From the NCBI RefSeq assembly GCF_003589595.1, contig NW_020654684.1, positions 3,587,141 to 3,651,140 of the forward strand: 64,000 nucleotides of DNA, written 5' to 3'. The position numbers were made by a program, and so were the translations under genes. The stretch is from Hyposmocoma kahamanoa. Lineage: Eukaryota > Arthropoda > Insecta > Lepidoptera > Cosmopterigidae. Below the pieces are notes generated by a model. The model saw nothing but the letters and a program-made list of their open reading frames with translations, did not search any database and was not told where the DNA came from. Positions 24,382-37,440 of the stretch are shown here, in pieces (the first letter of the stretch is position 1; each line of letters begins with the position of its first letter).

Positions 24382-24630
24382 TTTTTTATGATATCAAGTG
24401 ACAGGGCGAACAAGTCGTGCACTTGATGGTAAACTACTCGCCTGTCCAACAGTTGTAGTGCCACTCAGAGCTTAAATCTCAAAGATCTGAGGGGCACTGA
24501 CATTGCGTCCGTCACCCTGAGACCACATAAGTTGAAAATTCCCATGTGCCTGTAATATAATATATAAATAGGTTAGGTGGCAGTACTTCCCCGGACAAAC
24601 TCTTTCACAAGGATCTACTGCAACTATGGA
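24382..24630 (-). mobile_element. A-tailed retroposon family R6, copy C (internally deleted)
   Basis: T-run, then ATCAAGTGACAGGGCGAACA, CTCAAAGATCTGAGGGGCAC, CATGTGCCTGTAAT and ACTTCCCCGGACAAACTC. The segment with CACCTTTACCCTTCAAAAC seen in other copies is missing and replaced by ATATAATATATAAATAG. Confidence 0.75.
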
Positions 24631-26300
24631 AGAGTGCTAATCTGCAACAAATGCCTAAGCATTATATCTGACCCTTATGTCCTAGACTAAAAGGGGCGAT
24701 GGCAACTCGGTTTGATTTCAAATTCTAAAGTGCAGATCTATATAACCGCTAGTCTGAGTTTAAGTACACAGTACATTAAGTTATTGCTTGAGTCAGGTAT
24801 GCAGGAGTAGTTCCTTAACCTTTGCCGAGATCAAGTTCGCCCTTGTAAGGAGTAACACGTATTGTCACCACTTTGGACACGATCTGTCCGCTTTGATTTG
24901 AGCGATGCGGTGCTAGAGTGTCGGCCCAAGAGACTCGTTAAAAAAAGGTGCTCACAGGGCAAACTTCCAATGTATTGTACAATGTATGCAACAAATACCA
25001 ACCGTCTATCCGCAACTACCCTATCAAAACCTAACGGTGAGACCTCAAGAGTCGTCCCTACGATCTATCAAGTGTAGCCCTACAATCTAACGGTGTGTAG
25101 CCTAACAACTAACCTAACCACATAATAGATAAATGGAGATATATATATATATATATACGTCAGGAATTCCGTCACTCGGAGACCTAAGATGACAAATGGA
25201 AGGTGGGAGGGCGATAAGGAAGTACACGCGGTGCAATGTGTACTGGAAGGTTTTCTCAATGCCTGACCGGCGGAGTAGACTCACAAGACTACTAAAGGCT
25301 TATGGGTGTCTTGGCCACAGTGAGACGTTAAACAGGAGATGAATTAAAATCAGATGGTAGTGGTTAACTGAATTTAATAATAGTACATTAAAATTTATTA
25401 ATAGTACATTACGATAGGTTTTTCTTAGTGTGCTATGTGTTGTTTGTCGACGAAGCTGTTTTCTATTAATTAGTCAAGTAAGTCACCATGTTGCACTTGT
25501 TAATGCTCTAGTTGCATGAGTATGCTGTTGATTATCTTGCGGTTTATTGTTATATACGTGATGTTCAAACTTGAACATTATTTTTATAAAAAGTTTCTAA
25601 GGCACGCAATATATTCTTGATAGTACAGTTACGTCTGCCAATGTAAATTAGATGCAGCATAGCTGTGTTAGCCGAGCTGCCTGCGAGAATGAAACAAAGA
25701 GAGAAAATGTATCTTTCAAAGACTAAAGTAATTAAAAGATATATAAAAAAGCAGTTATTTCATTAAAACAATTTACTTACAAAAAATTAGGATTGAAGTC
25801 TACAGAAAAATGTGAGTTCAAAAATCTAGGGTCCTAACATTTATTTTATTCAAGTCATTTGGCCGAGTCGTTAAGCCACGTCATCTTCGCCTGACTTCAG
25901 GGCGCCTGGTAACCAAATACAGCTTTTCATAAAAAAAATCCTAATGACACCACTCTTTTCAAGTTTTTATCAAACAAGATATTTTAAAAGTTAATCCTGC
26001 CGGTTTTTAGATATTGTTGAAAAGCGATTATATGTATACTTCAACGACGAAGACAAATATTGTAAGATAAGCATGTTGCAGAAGGTAGACATTTCTTTGA
26101 AGACATATGGGCAATAAGTAAAAGTGGAGACTATGGTTTAAAGCCTCTTCTTAGAATGCTGGCACGAGTAGCGGGACGTGTATTTGTTGATAAAGTACAG
26201 CACGGTGCGGCAATTTATACATTTACATGGACAGTATTTCTGGATATCATTCATTCCTAGTCTAGAGCATTCTTTATCTAAAGATAATTGCCCTAAGAGC
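24631..26300. other. No recognisable gene
   Basis: Contains an (AT)n run at 25139-25158. Otherwise nothing supported. Confidence 0.45.
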
Positions 26301-26472
26301 GGTTACACACGTGCGACTTTAAGCTGCGATGCAAATGCGGGATTGCATCGATACAAACGCGCGATTGCATTGCTACACTTGTCATCAAGCAAGACGCTGA
26401 CGCTCGAAAGACGCTAATGTGTGAGGGATCTCTAAGCGATTGCATCGATGCTAAAAGTCGCCCTGTGTAACC
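26301..26472. mobile_element. Short TIR MITE
   Basis: GGTTACACACGTGCGACTTT at the left pairs with AAAAGTCGCCCTGTGTAACC at the right. Weaker pairing continues inward through blocks holding GCGATGCAAATGC and GCGATTGCATCGATGC. It is 172 bp and non-coding. Confidence 0.7.
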
Positions 26473-28749
26473 AGTTCAAGAGACTATTTACTTATAGAAG
26501 TAAATATGTTCAAGCATGTACTAAATAAAACCCTTTTGTTTCCCTAATACGATTCTTATCAAACAACGGCAGTCTTTCAGATGTCGTAACATTTTTATGT
26601 AAAATTTCGATGTGACCTTTCCTGGCTGTTTATACTTTGTGTTTTATACTTATATATTTGTGTGCTATACTTTGTGATGTGTTTGTACTATCCTAGTCCA
26701 CAAACAGTACATAATTAAACGATGGGTATATACTACGACTACACACGCAAGATTATTAATGACAAAATAAACTAAAATGATCAGCGAACTTGAGCGTAGT
26801 TTTCTGTTAATAATTCTGTGTTAATAATGTCTCTATTTTTTGAAGATGGAGTAAAATGACAGTTAATAGCTCCTAAGAGTGTTGTTCGCTTGCAAGCAAC
26901 TAGTGATTGCAGTCGATAAATACTATCTATCGACTATCGACTAAATGTTGGTTACTCTTATGCAATAGATAGCCGAATTAGTTTCATTTAAATCATCATC
27001 GTCCGATGATTCGACCAACTGCTGGGCATTGGTTCATTGAAATTGTTATTTTTTGAAAACTCATACACATTTACACTAAAATTAGAAGTTTGTCTATTAA
27101 AAATACAAACAGGAGACATATTTTAAAGTTTTTCATTTTAATTTAGTACACATAATCAAATCTGCCTGTCGTTATTAAAATGTCTAAGACTAAAACTTGA
27201 TGTCGATTCTAATAGACCAACTGTCAAAATAAGAATAAAGAATACAATCCTGCAATGAGTAATCATTAGAACGTCGTAACATTCACAATTACGACAATTT
27301 TGACAAAATTTTACCTACTATCGACAAGAACCTGTAGTTCTTAGACTATTTATATTTTTACGAAAACTAGCAACCCCGCAATAGTCATTTTACTCCATGA
27401 TAAAAAAAGACAGACTATACAAATCAAGCTCTTTACTACGGCTGGCGTAGTTAATAAGGGTAGCAAGTTTTATATTTTGCATGGCAGTGCTGCGCCTACT
27501 TTATACGAACATTAGTTTAAAAAAAAAGTAAATTGGATACAATTCCAACGGTCACATTATACAAGCTCATACTAGATGGAGCATTCAAGAAAAAAGAGGA
27601 AGTTATAGACGAGCAGAAACTTTTATAATATTAATAGGGAAATACATTCAGTAATTCACAAGACTGCGTTATACAATATACGAGTACATGTTCCATAGTT
27701 TGGTTGTAATGTAGTTCACGACGCTATTTATTACCTGGGCGTAGTATTTACGCTTGGTCACGTATAATTTTGGGCGAGCGTAAATAAGTCGTCTTTTTTC
27801 TGTTACATTTATGTCGGGTCGCATAGTTTTTTCTTCGTTCACCTCCGTCTCCCGTCGCTTCGTTGTTCACTGCATTTATGTACATGCAAGTCATGTTTTC
27901 CACAATCCTTCCATCTTTACTATGGTCTTCCTAAACTCCAATGTTTATAAACATTCAGAAACTCCCCGTACCAAAATTAAAGTTAGTTATCTGCTGGTAC
28001 ATCGGAACCCAAGTATGCAGTTTCGCAAACTAGTCGCAGTCACTTTGACCTTTCGACTAAACCGACACGGAGTTAAACTCCGCCGGGTAGTAGTTACAGT
28101 AATAGTTATAGAGTAATTATTCCCTTTGAAGTAACCGGTTCGAGTCAATTCTAATTTCGTAATGTTTTGATAATTTCTTCTTGCATTTGTAAAGTCATTC
28201 CATGTAGTAAAAGAATTATAGTCTCATTTTTGAATAGAACCACCAGTTATGAAGAGTAAAAGAAACTAATGTACTTACTAATGGCTTCCTATATTACAGA
28301 TTTACTGCGAATACCATGTGTGGCATTGTATACATTTCTTTATCAAATATGTCAACTGCTGGCATTTGACCATTTTATGGTCTGCCAAATATAGATTGAA
28401 CAATGTACACCAATTTATCTTTAGCTTTCAATTAAAATAGAAATATTTAGAAGCAAGCTGCCGTAGCGTGAGCTCCGTAATGACGCCCAAGCTAACTTGA
28501 TCTCATTATGTTAAGTTAATCGTTACCCGTCAACGTTATACCATTAAGGTGCTTTTCCACCGGCGAAATTTGTAAGTTGACATTTGAATGGCAAAATTTC
28601 AATCTTCTACTAGCGCATCTTCGATGGAAATAGTCTGAATTGACGACGATGGGCGAGGCAAGAATGGAAACCTTGTTGATGTAATATTGAACCGTATTAC
28701 TGCCTACATAGAGTATTATACTTTGCAACGGAAACAGATTTTCTCGCGC
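26473..28749. other. No recognisable gene
   Basis: The longest ORF (27811-28116, 101 aa) is basic, has no known motif and no supporting splice or composition signal. Nothing else supported. Confidence 0.4.
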
Positions 28750-30440
28750 GAGCGCGCGATAGATTTGAGCGCCGCCGTCGTGTTTTTCCTCGCGCCGCTT
28801 TTCAGTTCGATCAGGCGCTATGATCGTACGCACGCGCACGCTTCCGTATTATATATGTGAAAATGGCGATGCTAGAAAATGACTTTTCTAAGATAATTTT
28901 TTTTTTATAAAATGTAAGTTCGCATTTGACCTCCATCTCACCTGATGGAAAGTGACGATGAGGTCGACGATGGAGCATGCACACTTAAAGAATGCCTATT
29001 CACTTTCGCCTTGAAAAGGCCCAAGTTATAACGTTCAGGGAACAAGTCTGCAGGCAGGAATTCCACTCCATAGCCGTTCGCCATATAAATGTGGAAGCGT
29101 AACGCTTTGTGCGAATCTTTGGAATATCCACAACATAGAGGTGGATCCCAAGCCTACGCCTAGTCCCCCGGTGATGGAAAAGGAAAAGCGGAATTTCTTC
29201 CTTCCTCTCCACTGACTCTTGCATTGGTCAAGTACCTATCTACAACTGTGTTGTCATCAGTATACGTCAAGGTACCTGGAATTAACATATCATTGATATG
29301 CAACAGAAAAAAAGTTGCAGACAGTGCGGAACCCTTTTTTTTTTTTGACGGGGGGGAAATCTTTATGGATACCCCTGAGACAGTACGGAACCCTGAGGAA
29401 TCTATCGCCATATGTTTGGAAGAGTAGCCTTCTAAGTCTACTCGAATCGAACGTTCGCTCAAGAAATCCGAGATCCAATTGCAAAGGTCAGTGGGAAGCC
29501 CATAAGAGGGAAGCTTACGTAAAAGGCTTGCGTGCCAGATCCTGTCACAAGGCTTTACAAATATCCAAAGACACTGCAAGGGCTTCACATTGCTTTTCTA
29601 TAACCTCGCTCCATAAGTGACAGGCATACGCAAGAAGATCCCCAGTTGATCGCCCTCGTCGGAATCCGTACTGGCGAACACTGAGGAGGTAGTTGTCTCC
29701 AAGGTACGACAGGATACGGTTGTTGAGTACACGTTCCATAGTCTTGCAGAGTAGGGAAGTGACTGAGATAGGGCTATAGTTGACGGAGTCAGCTCTGCTT
29801 CCCTTTTTCTGCACAGGTTGCACGTTTGCGAGCTTCCACCACCGGGGAACAGCACTAGTCTCAAGTGAGAGGCGGTACAGGCGTGGACGTGTGATAACAG
29901 GAGACAACTCAGGCACACAGTTACGTAAAACTAGTGCTGGAATTCCATCTGGCCCGCTAGCTTTATTCACATCTAGATTCCGCAGAGTTCTAAGTACCTC
30001 ATTTTGGCGTATGCGAATTGGTGCCATAGCACTATGCCAGCCACCCTAAGGTAAGATGAGATCCAGACGCGAACTCTTTGCAAAGAGTGAGACAAAAAGA
30101 TTTGCCTTGTCTTCTGCAGCACAGGCGACCGTGCCGTCCGGCCTCAGCAGAGGTGGCATAGATGGGAGACAAAAGTTAGTTAGTAACTTTAAATGTAAAG
30201 ATGTTTTATTTAAAAATTAATTTGTCAATTTCTGGCGTCGCCATTTTCACTACGCATACCCAATACGGAAGCGCGCGCGTGCGTTCGATCGGGGCGCCGG
30301 AAAATACGTTATTTTGTTTGTTCATTTGAAAAAGTATTTGCATAACGGTTTTTGTAAAAACAAACACAGTTATACAAATTCGTTTTAGGATCGCGCTCGC
30401 GACTTGGTTGGTCTATCATCGGCGCTCATATCTAGCGCGC
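28750..30440. mobile_element. Inverted-repeat (foldback-like) element split by a Jockey LINE
   Basis: The left arm (28751-28772 and about 28810-28884) and right arm (about 30224-30290 and 30420-30440) are inverted relatives. GCGCGCGATAGATTTGAGCG faces CGCTCATATCTAGCGCGC, and CGCTTCCGTATT then GAAAATGGCGATGCTAG face CTGGCGTCGCCATTTTC then AATACGGAAGCG. Spacing between the two blocks differs between arms. The middle is occupied by the LINE at 28897-30185. Confidence 0.6.
28897..30185 (-). pseudogene. Jockey-clade non-LTR retrotransposon, internally deleted and frameshifted RT
   Basis: The minus strand reads, in order: LLRPDGTVACAAEDKANLF (about 30150), a TAG stop near 30049, then the RT palm start NLDVNKASGPDGIPALVLRN. 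Next come GFRRGRSTGDLLAYACHLW and, after a frameshift, IWHASLLRKLPSYGLPTDL. The catalytic box is TYTDDNTVVDRY at about 29258, so the two Asp remain but Ala is Thr. Almost immediately comes the C-terminal block RTKRYASTFIWRTAMEWNS, so the thumb and linking region are lost. The element ends in a T-run at 28897-28906 on the + strand (its A-tail). A 60-bp filler with T and G runs interrupts the RT. It cannot be active. Confidence 0.85.
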
Positions 30441-31599
30441 AATGACTATTAATATTAATCGCGAGATTGTGGGTAACGCATGTACGATTTGACATTTATA
30501 TAAAGGTTCCCTATACGAACAACGAAATATATTATAATTAAATATATTATATGTACATTCTTTAAAGACAATTTCGTCAAGTATAAGTACTTACAATGTG
30601 TGTATGTCGATAACGAGACAAGTCAACTTTAGAGGAAAGTTTTTTAGTTATAGTCATTGACTTATAATTATATGGACGTCGGGTCTAGGGCGTTAAAATC
30701 GTACACAGAGCGTCATTCACGCTCTAGTCTTCGTTTGTTCGAGTGACAGCGAAGCAAGCAAAATTAGGCAGTACTGCGATGACATTACAATTTAAATTCA
30801 ACGTTTTAGCTTTTTCATATTCCTTTACATGTCACTATGTTTAAATAGGTTGACTTGGGACATTTTTTTCGTGGGTTTTGTATGAGAGCCATCGTCCATT
30901 TATTTGTAAGTCAATGGTTATAGTAAATACTTTTGTATTAAACTTAGATAAACACAAAAAAATGGATTTCCGACATAATTATTTTTTTTCTTCTTCAAAT
31001 TACACTAACGATGAAGAGACACTTTAGGTTTATATTTACTCATCAAAAAGAGCAACATTTTGTTTTACGAATTTGACACATAGGTACATATTTTATCTGC
31101 ACGCCGTGGACACAAATTGATTATACAATTATAATAATACACAAACAGACCATGATGCCTGTCTCCCATAAGTGTAGTCGGAGATTCTAGATATCTATTT
31201 GTTACAAATTTATTTGTTACAATTCTGATATATATCTAAGTATAAAAGTAAAAAATACTAGCAGGCAAAGCAGTAAGCAATCTTAAAAGTACACGTATAA
31301 GAATGTCACGTATACTCTAAAAAGTAAACAAACTAAACCTAGCGCCGCCCATAATTTGCTCAAATGGCCATAACACGAATTGGCAAAACACACGCGGTGG
31401 CTATAACATTGGCTATAACCGTTGGATTCACATTACACTGTTGGTCACGTACTGTGGTGACACCGTGTAGCTGTCATATTTGGATGAGAGCGTACAAATT
31501 GTAATATTAAACTATTTTGGTATAAGCTTCGCGATCTTGAATAAAAAAAACTACCACGTAGCAATTTTTTAACGTTTCAACTTCGAATAGTGAAGTAAG
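30441..31599. other. No recognisable gene
   Basis: AT-rich, nothing supported. Confidence 0.45.
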
Positions 31600-31875
31600 A
31601 GAACATTATGTTGAGAATAGAATGTTAAATGGAAAGCTACGATGGTTAAGTCAAGTAGAAAAGATGGATGGATGGAAGCGTATCTTGATGGAATCGTAAG
31701 GAGAGGTAGATCTCTAGCGTACAAGTCTTGATCATAATGGAAGTGTCCCTAAAAATTTAAAAGTACCGAAATAAAAGGGGATGCATGAAGAAAGCATGCT
31801 GCAAGTGGAGGAGGTAAAGGAGGTTTGTCAGGAGCGTAGAAGATGCAAGTTCAAAGTCCCTGCCTATCCTTGTGG
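31600..31875 (+). pseudogene. LINE C-terminal fragment (RLRW..HVERM type), degenerate
   Basis: The + strand encodes ENRMLNGKLRWLSQVEKMDG, then after stops and frame changes ESMLQVEEVKEVCQERRRCK and VPAYPCGRP. This matches the general pattern of the C-terminal tail after the RT domain in some insect LINEs (GRLRWFGHVERM, then EVCQDRSRWRS). It is too eroded for a clade call. Confidence 0.5.
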
Positions 31876-32309
31876 AAGACCGATATAAGGTTATTATACA
31901 ACTTCTGCGTACTTGGATGACAAAAATCCGTGGTAATACCCGTTTAGCTCATGGAGGTAGTCTCGATCTCTGATGTTTCAAATAAAAAAAATATATATTG
32001 TAAATGTTATTTACAAAGAGCAATCCCTAGAGTTTCTTGCTCATTTTTCTCAGGGGAATCTGCCTTACGGAATGAGCGGTATAGTTTCACCATTGTGACG
32101 ATTTCAAGGGTAATAATGCTTACCTATGAAATAAAGATTATTTTAAATTTGAATATAGTGGTATTCGGTATTGTGAGTCCATTCTCGTTACTTTTGAAGT
32201 CATACATCAAACGGTCGCCCGTTGAAATATGTCCTACACTCTGTTTGTTTGTCTGTACGGAATCATGTTTACAAATACACGAATAAATGAGAAAAGAATA
32301 CAGTTGGCC

Positions 32310-33140
32310 ACGCTGCCAAACTGTCTCCTGCGTTTCTCGGCCCGAACACATTCCATCAAACGTGGTAAACGTCTTCAATGACGCCGCGATTGCTACAATA
32401 TGGAGTTGGTGTAATGCCCACCAAAAATGTAAATTTCTTTGAAGGCATGTGCCCAGAGCGCAACCTCAGAGCCGTCACAGCACTAAGTCTATTCAGCATA
32501 CATTTAACAATCCACGGAACTTCTAGTGATTCAGATTGAATTGTTTTGAACCAGATACGTACAGATATTCTTTGGATATCTCATCAAAATATTCTTTCCA
32601 CAGCTGGTAGCAATAAGGTTTAACTTTATAGAAACAATCTGTGTAATAGGGCAAAATAGATATCCTGTCGCCAACACAATAAGCTCGCTTAGCAAGTGAA
32701 TCTACCTTCTCGTTACAATAATGCCAACGTGTGAGGGTATCCACTGAAGCTTCACTGTTTTAGAATTATATTGTAATTCTAAGATCAGGTCTATAACTGT
32801 ATAAGCTATCGGAGTGCCTCGAATCGTCGAGGTTGACCGAGCTATGTGTTAAAGCGAGCTTTTAGAGTCGGTCAAATTTACAAATGCATCATAATCCACA
32901 GAATTTACATAAGACAAGGCCTCAGAGATCGCTACAAGCTCAGCGGCCATTAACGACACGTTAGTGTCTATTCGAAATAGCACATTCGTGTTCTCATCAG
33001 GTTTTGTAAATTCAAACTGGCAACATTCGCTCGAGCAGACAACGCAATATATTGGATTTAAATGAAACTTGAGTACTGTAATAATTCTCACTCGGAGAAA
33101 GGTCACAAGCACAGGTGTGCTTGTAGGCTCAGCCATAATT
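32310..33140 (-). pseudogene. RNase H-bearing non-LTR retrotransposon fragment (I/Jockey superfamily)
   Basis: The minus strand encodes an RNase H-like domain: NVSLMAAELVAISEALSYV then VNLTDSKSSL (33136-32849), then IAYTVIDLILELQ and VKLQWIPSHVGI. After a frameshift it reads NEKVDSLAKRAYCVGDRI with ILPYYTDCFYKVK (32744-32523). A further C-terminal part, ALRLRSGHMPSKKFTFLVG, follows near 32440. AE, TDSKSSL and HVGI..NEKVD are the usual RNase H landmarks. The first catalytic DGSK is not readable. Frameshifts and stops show decay. RT is absent. Confidence 0.72.
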
Positions 33141-33529
33141 TAAACAAGAACGTTCTTACCACCTTGAAATCCTCAAACGCATTAATTGGACGCCTGAGAC
33201 CTAGATTTTCAACCTAAGCACAGTTTAGGTGTTGCTGTGTAGGCTGTAATATATATTATTAAGTACTATATATTGTTAGTAAGTTTAGATTATACCAGTG
33301 GTGAGAGATTGATGTTTGAAGAAAGCTTAGTCAATAGACGAAGATGCGCAGAAATGCTGCAAAGCTGGAGAATTAATTTCTGTAAAAAGAGAATGGTGTT
33401 GTATGGATCAGTCGCCACATACACAATATAAAAATAGTTAATCCTGTACAATTTCTTATAATTCACTACAAATGGAGTCTTTTTAAAAATTGGTTCATTA
33501 ACACTAATTGCATTGCAACTATGAGTGTT

Positions 33530-33714
33530 CATAGGCCCGCACTAGAGAAACCATGTGTCGCGGATGCCATGGACACACATTTAGACAAATTACACCCAAA
33601 CTAACGAGAGAAACAAATGTAGGCTATACAAATATTTCTCCCAGCCCGGAAATCGAACCCGGGATTTCTGCGTGGCAAACTAGCATTGTAACCGTTCAGC
33701 CACGGAGGCAGTTA
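33530..33714 (-). repeat. tRNA-Gly-derived SINE
   Basis: The minus strand starts GCCTCCGTGGCTGAACGGTT (A-box) and continues ACAATGCTAGTTTGCCACGC with a GCC anticodon position and a B-box, CGGGTTCGATTTCC. It resembles tRNA-Gly(GCC) but the anticodon stem does not pair well and the acceptor ends do not match. A non-tRNA body follows (TAGCCTACATTTGTTTCTC). Confidence 0.7.
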
Positions 33715-36700
33715 CTTCTGCATACTGTATTAAATGCGCAAATGAAATAAAAATGTCATCGCAAACTCATACAAAATACAATCTAAATGTATATAGCTAA
33801 ATAGCGATGATTAGAACGTCGACTTATTATCGGGATCATTTATGGTAAAACGTAAAACTTAAATAAATAGAGCGTATTTTGCCATTACAGTTAGATGCTC
33901 GCGGTCTCCGCGCGGCGACCGGGCGGGCGGCGGCGCAATGAAATTCGTGTCGAATAAACGCGTCCTACGGCGTCCCGAAAATGAGTACTTACTGGAAAAA
34001 ACTCTGAGTAAATACGGCATCTTTTCCCAATAATTGGTCCGAATAACCAAGATGGTTTGATATTGTAGTAGTTGCGTCATTCGTAAGTCGCCTGTCAAGC
34101 CTGGCGATTTCTGGTAATCCTAAATTTGTACACGCTTTCGTTCTGCAACGTCGCGAAAATCACTTCTTAAAATTGTCGCTATTTTCCAATTAAATGTGTA
34201 AACATGAATTAATCTCTATCAGTCTCTCGAGGTTTACATAATAGTCCTCTGCAAAGTGACATTACCCAGACGTCTGCGGCGCAAAGGCCGTGCCCGCCCT
34301 TCTCCGCAGGGCTACGTTAATCCACCGCATTGCAGCCCGTATCTGTCTGTTTCTTTTGAATCAGTAATGTTAATGTCACGTTCAATGAACATTTTGATGT
34401 TTTTTTTTTGGACCAGGGTCACAAGATATCAAAACAGAAAATTTAAACACGTTAATTGCGCACGCTAAAATACGCTCTAAGTTCTGATACCAATTTCATA
34501 GACCACCTAAGTACAATAGTAATACAGGTCTGACTACAAATGTACATTTTCCTAATCTTTTTAAATTATTTTAATTTTTCAAAAAAAAAAGTTAATTTTA
34601 CGCTCTCCTCGGTTATCAGATTTTTAATTTATTTGTATTTTTATAACAACTCGACCTTCCTTCCGTGTCCTTCGAATCTTTCGGACCCAGGACATAATAT
34701 TAAGGTTTACAAAAGTACACATAACATCAAGGCAAAAAGAATTCTTCAATGTCCAAACTCTGTTGATCACAGCTACGTGGGGGCTCACAGAGTGACAACA
34801 TTTCAAGATATTTGACTCTTATTAAAAATCGTCGTTGGTATATTTTACTGCAGATACATTGTAGTGACTACTAAATCGTAAATAATAAAGTGTTGAGATT
34901 CTTGCTGACTCGGGGAATTCAACCCAAAATGACGAAACAATTTAGACTGGCCTAAATGCAAATAACGACTACAGACACGGCCTAATCAGCGCCCTACCCT
35001 ACTTTCAACTTCCTCAAATACTCGCCCGTTTCGATGACATTTCTGCAGCCAGCTCCAAGAGATGACTGACGAAATTAAATCAGTCATCAGTAAACGTTAC
35101 AAAAACAGACCTGCGTTCTGCATTCGCCCAAGCCAGCCGAGTTTATCTCGAATTCAGAAACTGCAAATGTAAATTTGTTGTTGGAGTTAATTTGACAAGT
35201 AATTGTGTTGAAGTTGAAGCAGTTAGTTTGGTAGTTTCGAGTTTAATCACGGTCCTAAAATAAGTTAGTGGTACCTTTGGCTAATCGTAAGAAGGGTCTC
35301 GCAAGTAGAGCGCGAGGACTGTTCTTGAGGAGTTCTTAGAGCTCGTAAGGGATATAAAGTTCAGTAATTTTGCTTTCAGTTTAGTGAACTTAGGGCCGGA
35401 TTTATTGGCGAATCGGGGCACTTGCCCAGAGTAGCAGATTCAGGGGCCAGCAAAACATACTTTAAAAAAGTTTTCCGTAAAGCTCCAGTCAGACAGTAGT
35501 TTGTAATTCTACCATCTCTTCCATATCAAAATCTACGGTCTGAAGACCTCCTCTTGCCTAGAATTGATTTGTCCATCTGGGTTCTCAGAGCCCGTAACTA
35601 ACTAAAACATATTTTCTTAAAAGCGTTGTAACTCAAGTAATAAAGAATTCAATATTGGACAAAAAAAACTCGACACAAAAGGGATGTTTAGAAAAGAAAC
35701 CGTGAGTAATCCACTTAGCTGCACAGTGTGGGGCCACGACACCAGCATTTTGTTTGTTAATTTGCCACGAACAAACCCGTTGTCACATAATTTGGATAGG
35801 AATGAAAACTTGAATATCACACATCGATGTAGTCTGCTACATTAAATTAAATTTAAATCTCAAATGTAAAACACAGCGTTATGAAAATTGTACTATGTAA
35901 TTTTGAAACGCGTTGTATGCCTTAGCAGATAATTCGCTGTTTCCTTGGCCCAATCCATCTTCAGTCCCTTTTATTGTCCTCGCAACCGTAATTCACTTAT
36001 CAGACCTCCTACAATGTACATAAGTAAATTACGCCGGCGCTTATTCAATTACATATAAACTAATTTACTATAAAAAATAAAAACATTTTTAAACCGGTTT
36101 CAGTAATAGAATTTACTGTGTTTCAGTTGCAAATAGTCGAACTTTTTCGAGTTGTAACACTTTAAGGGGAACGGGCAGTGAGGTTCTAGGCAATAAACAA
36201 GACATCCTCATATGATTGAGCTGCGCGGGTGTCGTGTAACGACGAAAAGATTCACAGCAGACAAGCCGCAACGTGCCCCCTGTGTACTGAATTGCAACTT
36301 CATTTACGAGACCACAATAACCTTGCAGATAACGCGGTTTGGTACCCGGTAGAACCAATTTAGTAAACCTACATTTCTGGACCGGTTGTGGTTTGGGCGT
36401 TCTGGGTAGCTCTGGTAGGTGCCTACTTACAGTACAAAGAGGTCCCTAATACGCGCTTAGGTAATTCTTGCAATAGTTTGACACGTTAGGAAGTCACTCC
36501 ACTTTTTAATGCGGGATTGGCTTGAGCCAGTTAGAAAACGCTCACGTCCATGCCATAAAAGGGAAATACCGCGCCGACGCGAAACGCCGAACATTTTCGT
36601 ATTACATGGAAATGCATCTTTTACTGATTGGCTTAAAACGTGTCAACAAGTGTGATGACTCCCTTACAGGCAGGGGTAATAAAACTAAGTGTACACAGTG

Positions 36701-37190
36701 TCAGCGCAGAAGATGATACAAAAGGGGTTTGAAATTAATTATAGTAAGTCAATATACCGTAATTTCATGTAATAAGGTATTTTAACTTGCATGGTACAAA
36801 TGACGAGATCAACGTTAAACATATACAGCGTCAAACCCCGCGTCCTTCTGGCCTCTCTATGGTCCGTATTAGCGACGTCCAAAATACGTACAGGCAGAGC
36901 GACATGAGGGTCGTTCTTCACCGTATCGGTGACTAAATGCAAAAGTTGGCAAAATCGCTCGTCGAAACGCCACTTCTTTCTTCGCGCGATGCCCTGGTGT
37001 AACTCAATAGGTGCCAACTTGCTTCGTTCGCTAATCGTCCAACGAGCATCTAACATTGTTATGAGATAAGTGGTAATGAGGTAAGGAGAAAGTAAGTTGT
37101 TATTTTAACTAAATGTTCGTCAAAATAAAGTATGTAAGTGTAGATATCTACTATTTATTGTAAGGTTTTCGCGATTGCTGTGCATTCGAA
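33715..37190. other. No recognisable gene
   Basis: A very GC-rich short patch at 33895-33970 (GGGCGGGCGGCGGCGC) could be a promoter or unrecognised exon. No partner was found. The 36739-37056 minus ORF (105 aa) has no known motif. AGGGCCGGATTTATTGGCG near 35391 looks repeat-like but only one end was seen. Confidence 0.35.
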
Positions 37191-37192
37191 TT

Positions 37193-37440
37193 ACTTTTTT
37201 TCTGTAATGCCAAGTGACGGGACGAACAAGTCATGCTCCTGGTCGTGAGCGATATGGCTATCCGTAACAGTTGCAGTGCTGCTTAGAACTGTAAACAGCA
37301 AAGATCTGAGGGGCACTGCCACTGCGCCGGTACCCTGATACATAAGTAGACAAATCCCATGTGCCTGTCATTTCATCAGCACCTTACCCTTCCAAACCCG
37401 AATGCAGTAATCTCAAGTTACCGCTTAGTGGCTCAAAGAA
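37193..37440 (-). mobile_element. A-tailed retroposon family R6, copy D (truncated)
   Basis: CCAAGTGACGGGACGAACAA, CAAAGATCTGAGGGGCACTG, CAAATCCCATGTGCCTGTCA and CAGCACCTTACCCTTCC match the family. The part beyond GTTACCGCTTAGTGG is missing. Confidence 0.78.

Noticed and set aside
25080..25130. CCTAAC repeats as telomere-like sequence
   Set aside because: Only two or three irregular CTAACC units; insect telomere repeats are TTAGG and not present as an array.
29160..30027. ORFs of 142 and 160 aa as a host gene
   Set aside because: They are pieces of one Jockey RT in two frames, with stops, a lost C-terminal linker and an A-tail.
31951..32286. 111-aa ORF on the + strand
   Set aside because: No recognisable domain; it overlaps the end of the RNase H LINE on the other strand and has no supporting signal.
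33640..33714. Functional tRNA-Gly gene
   Set aside because: Anticodon and acceptor stems fail to pair and a SINE body follows.
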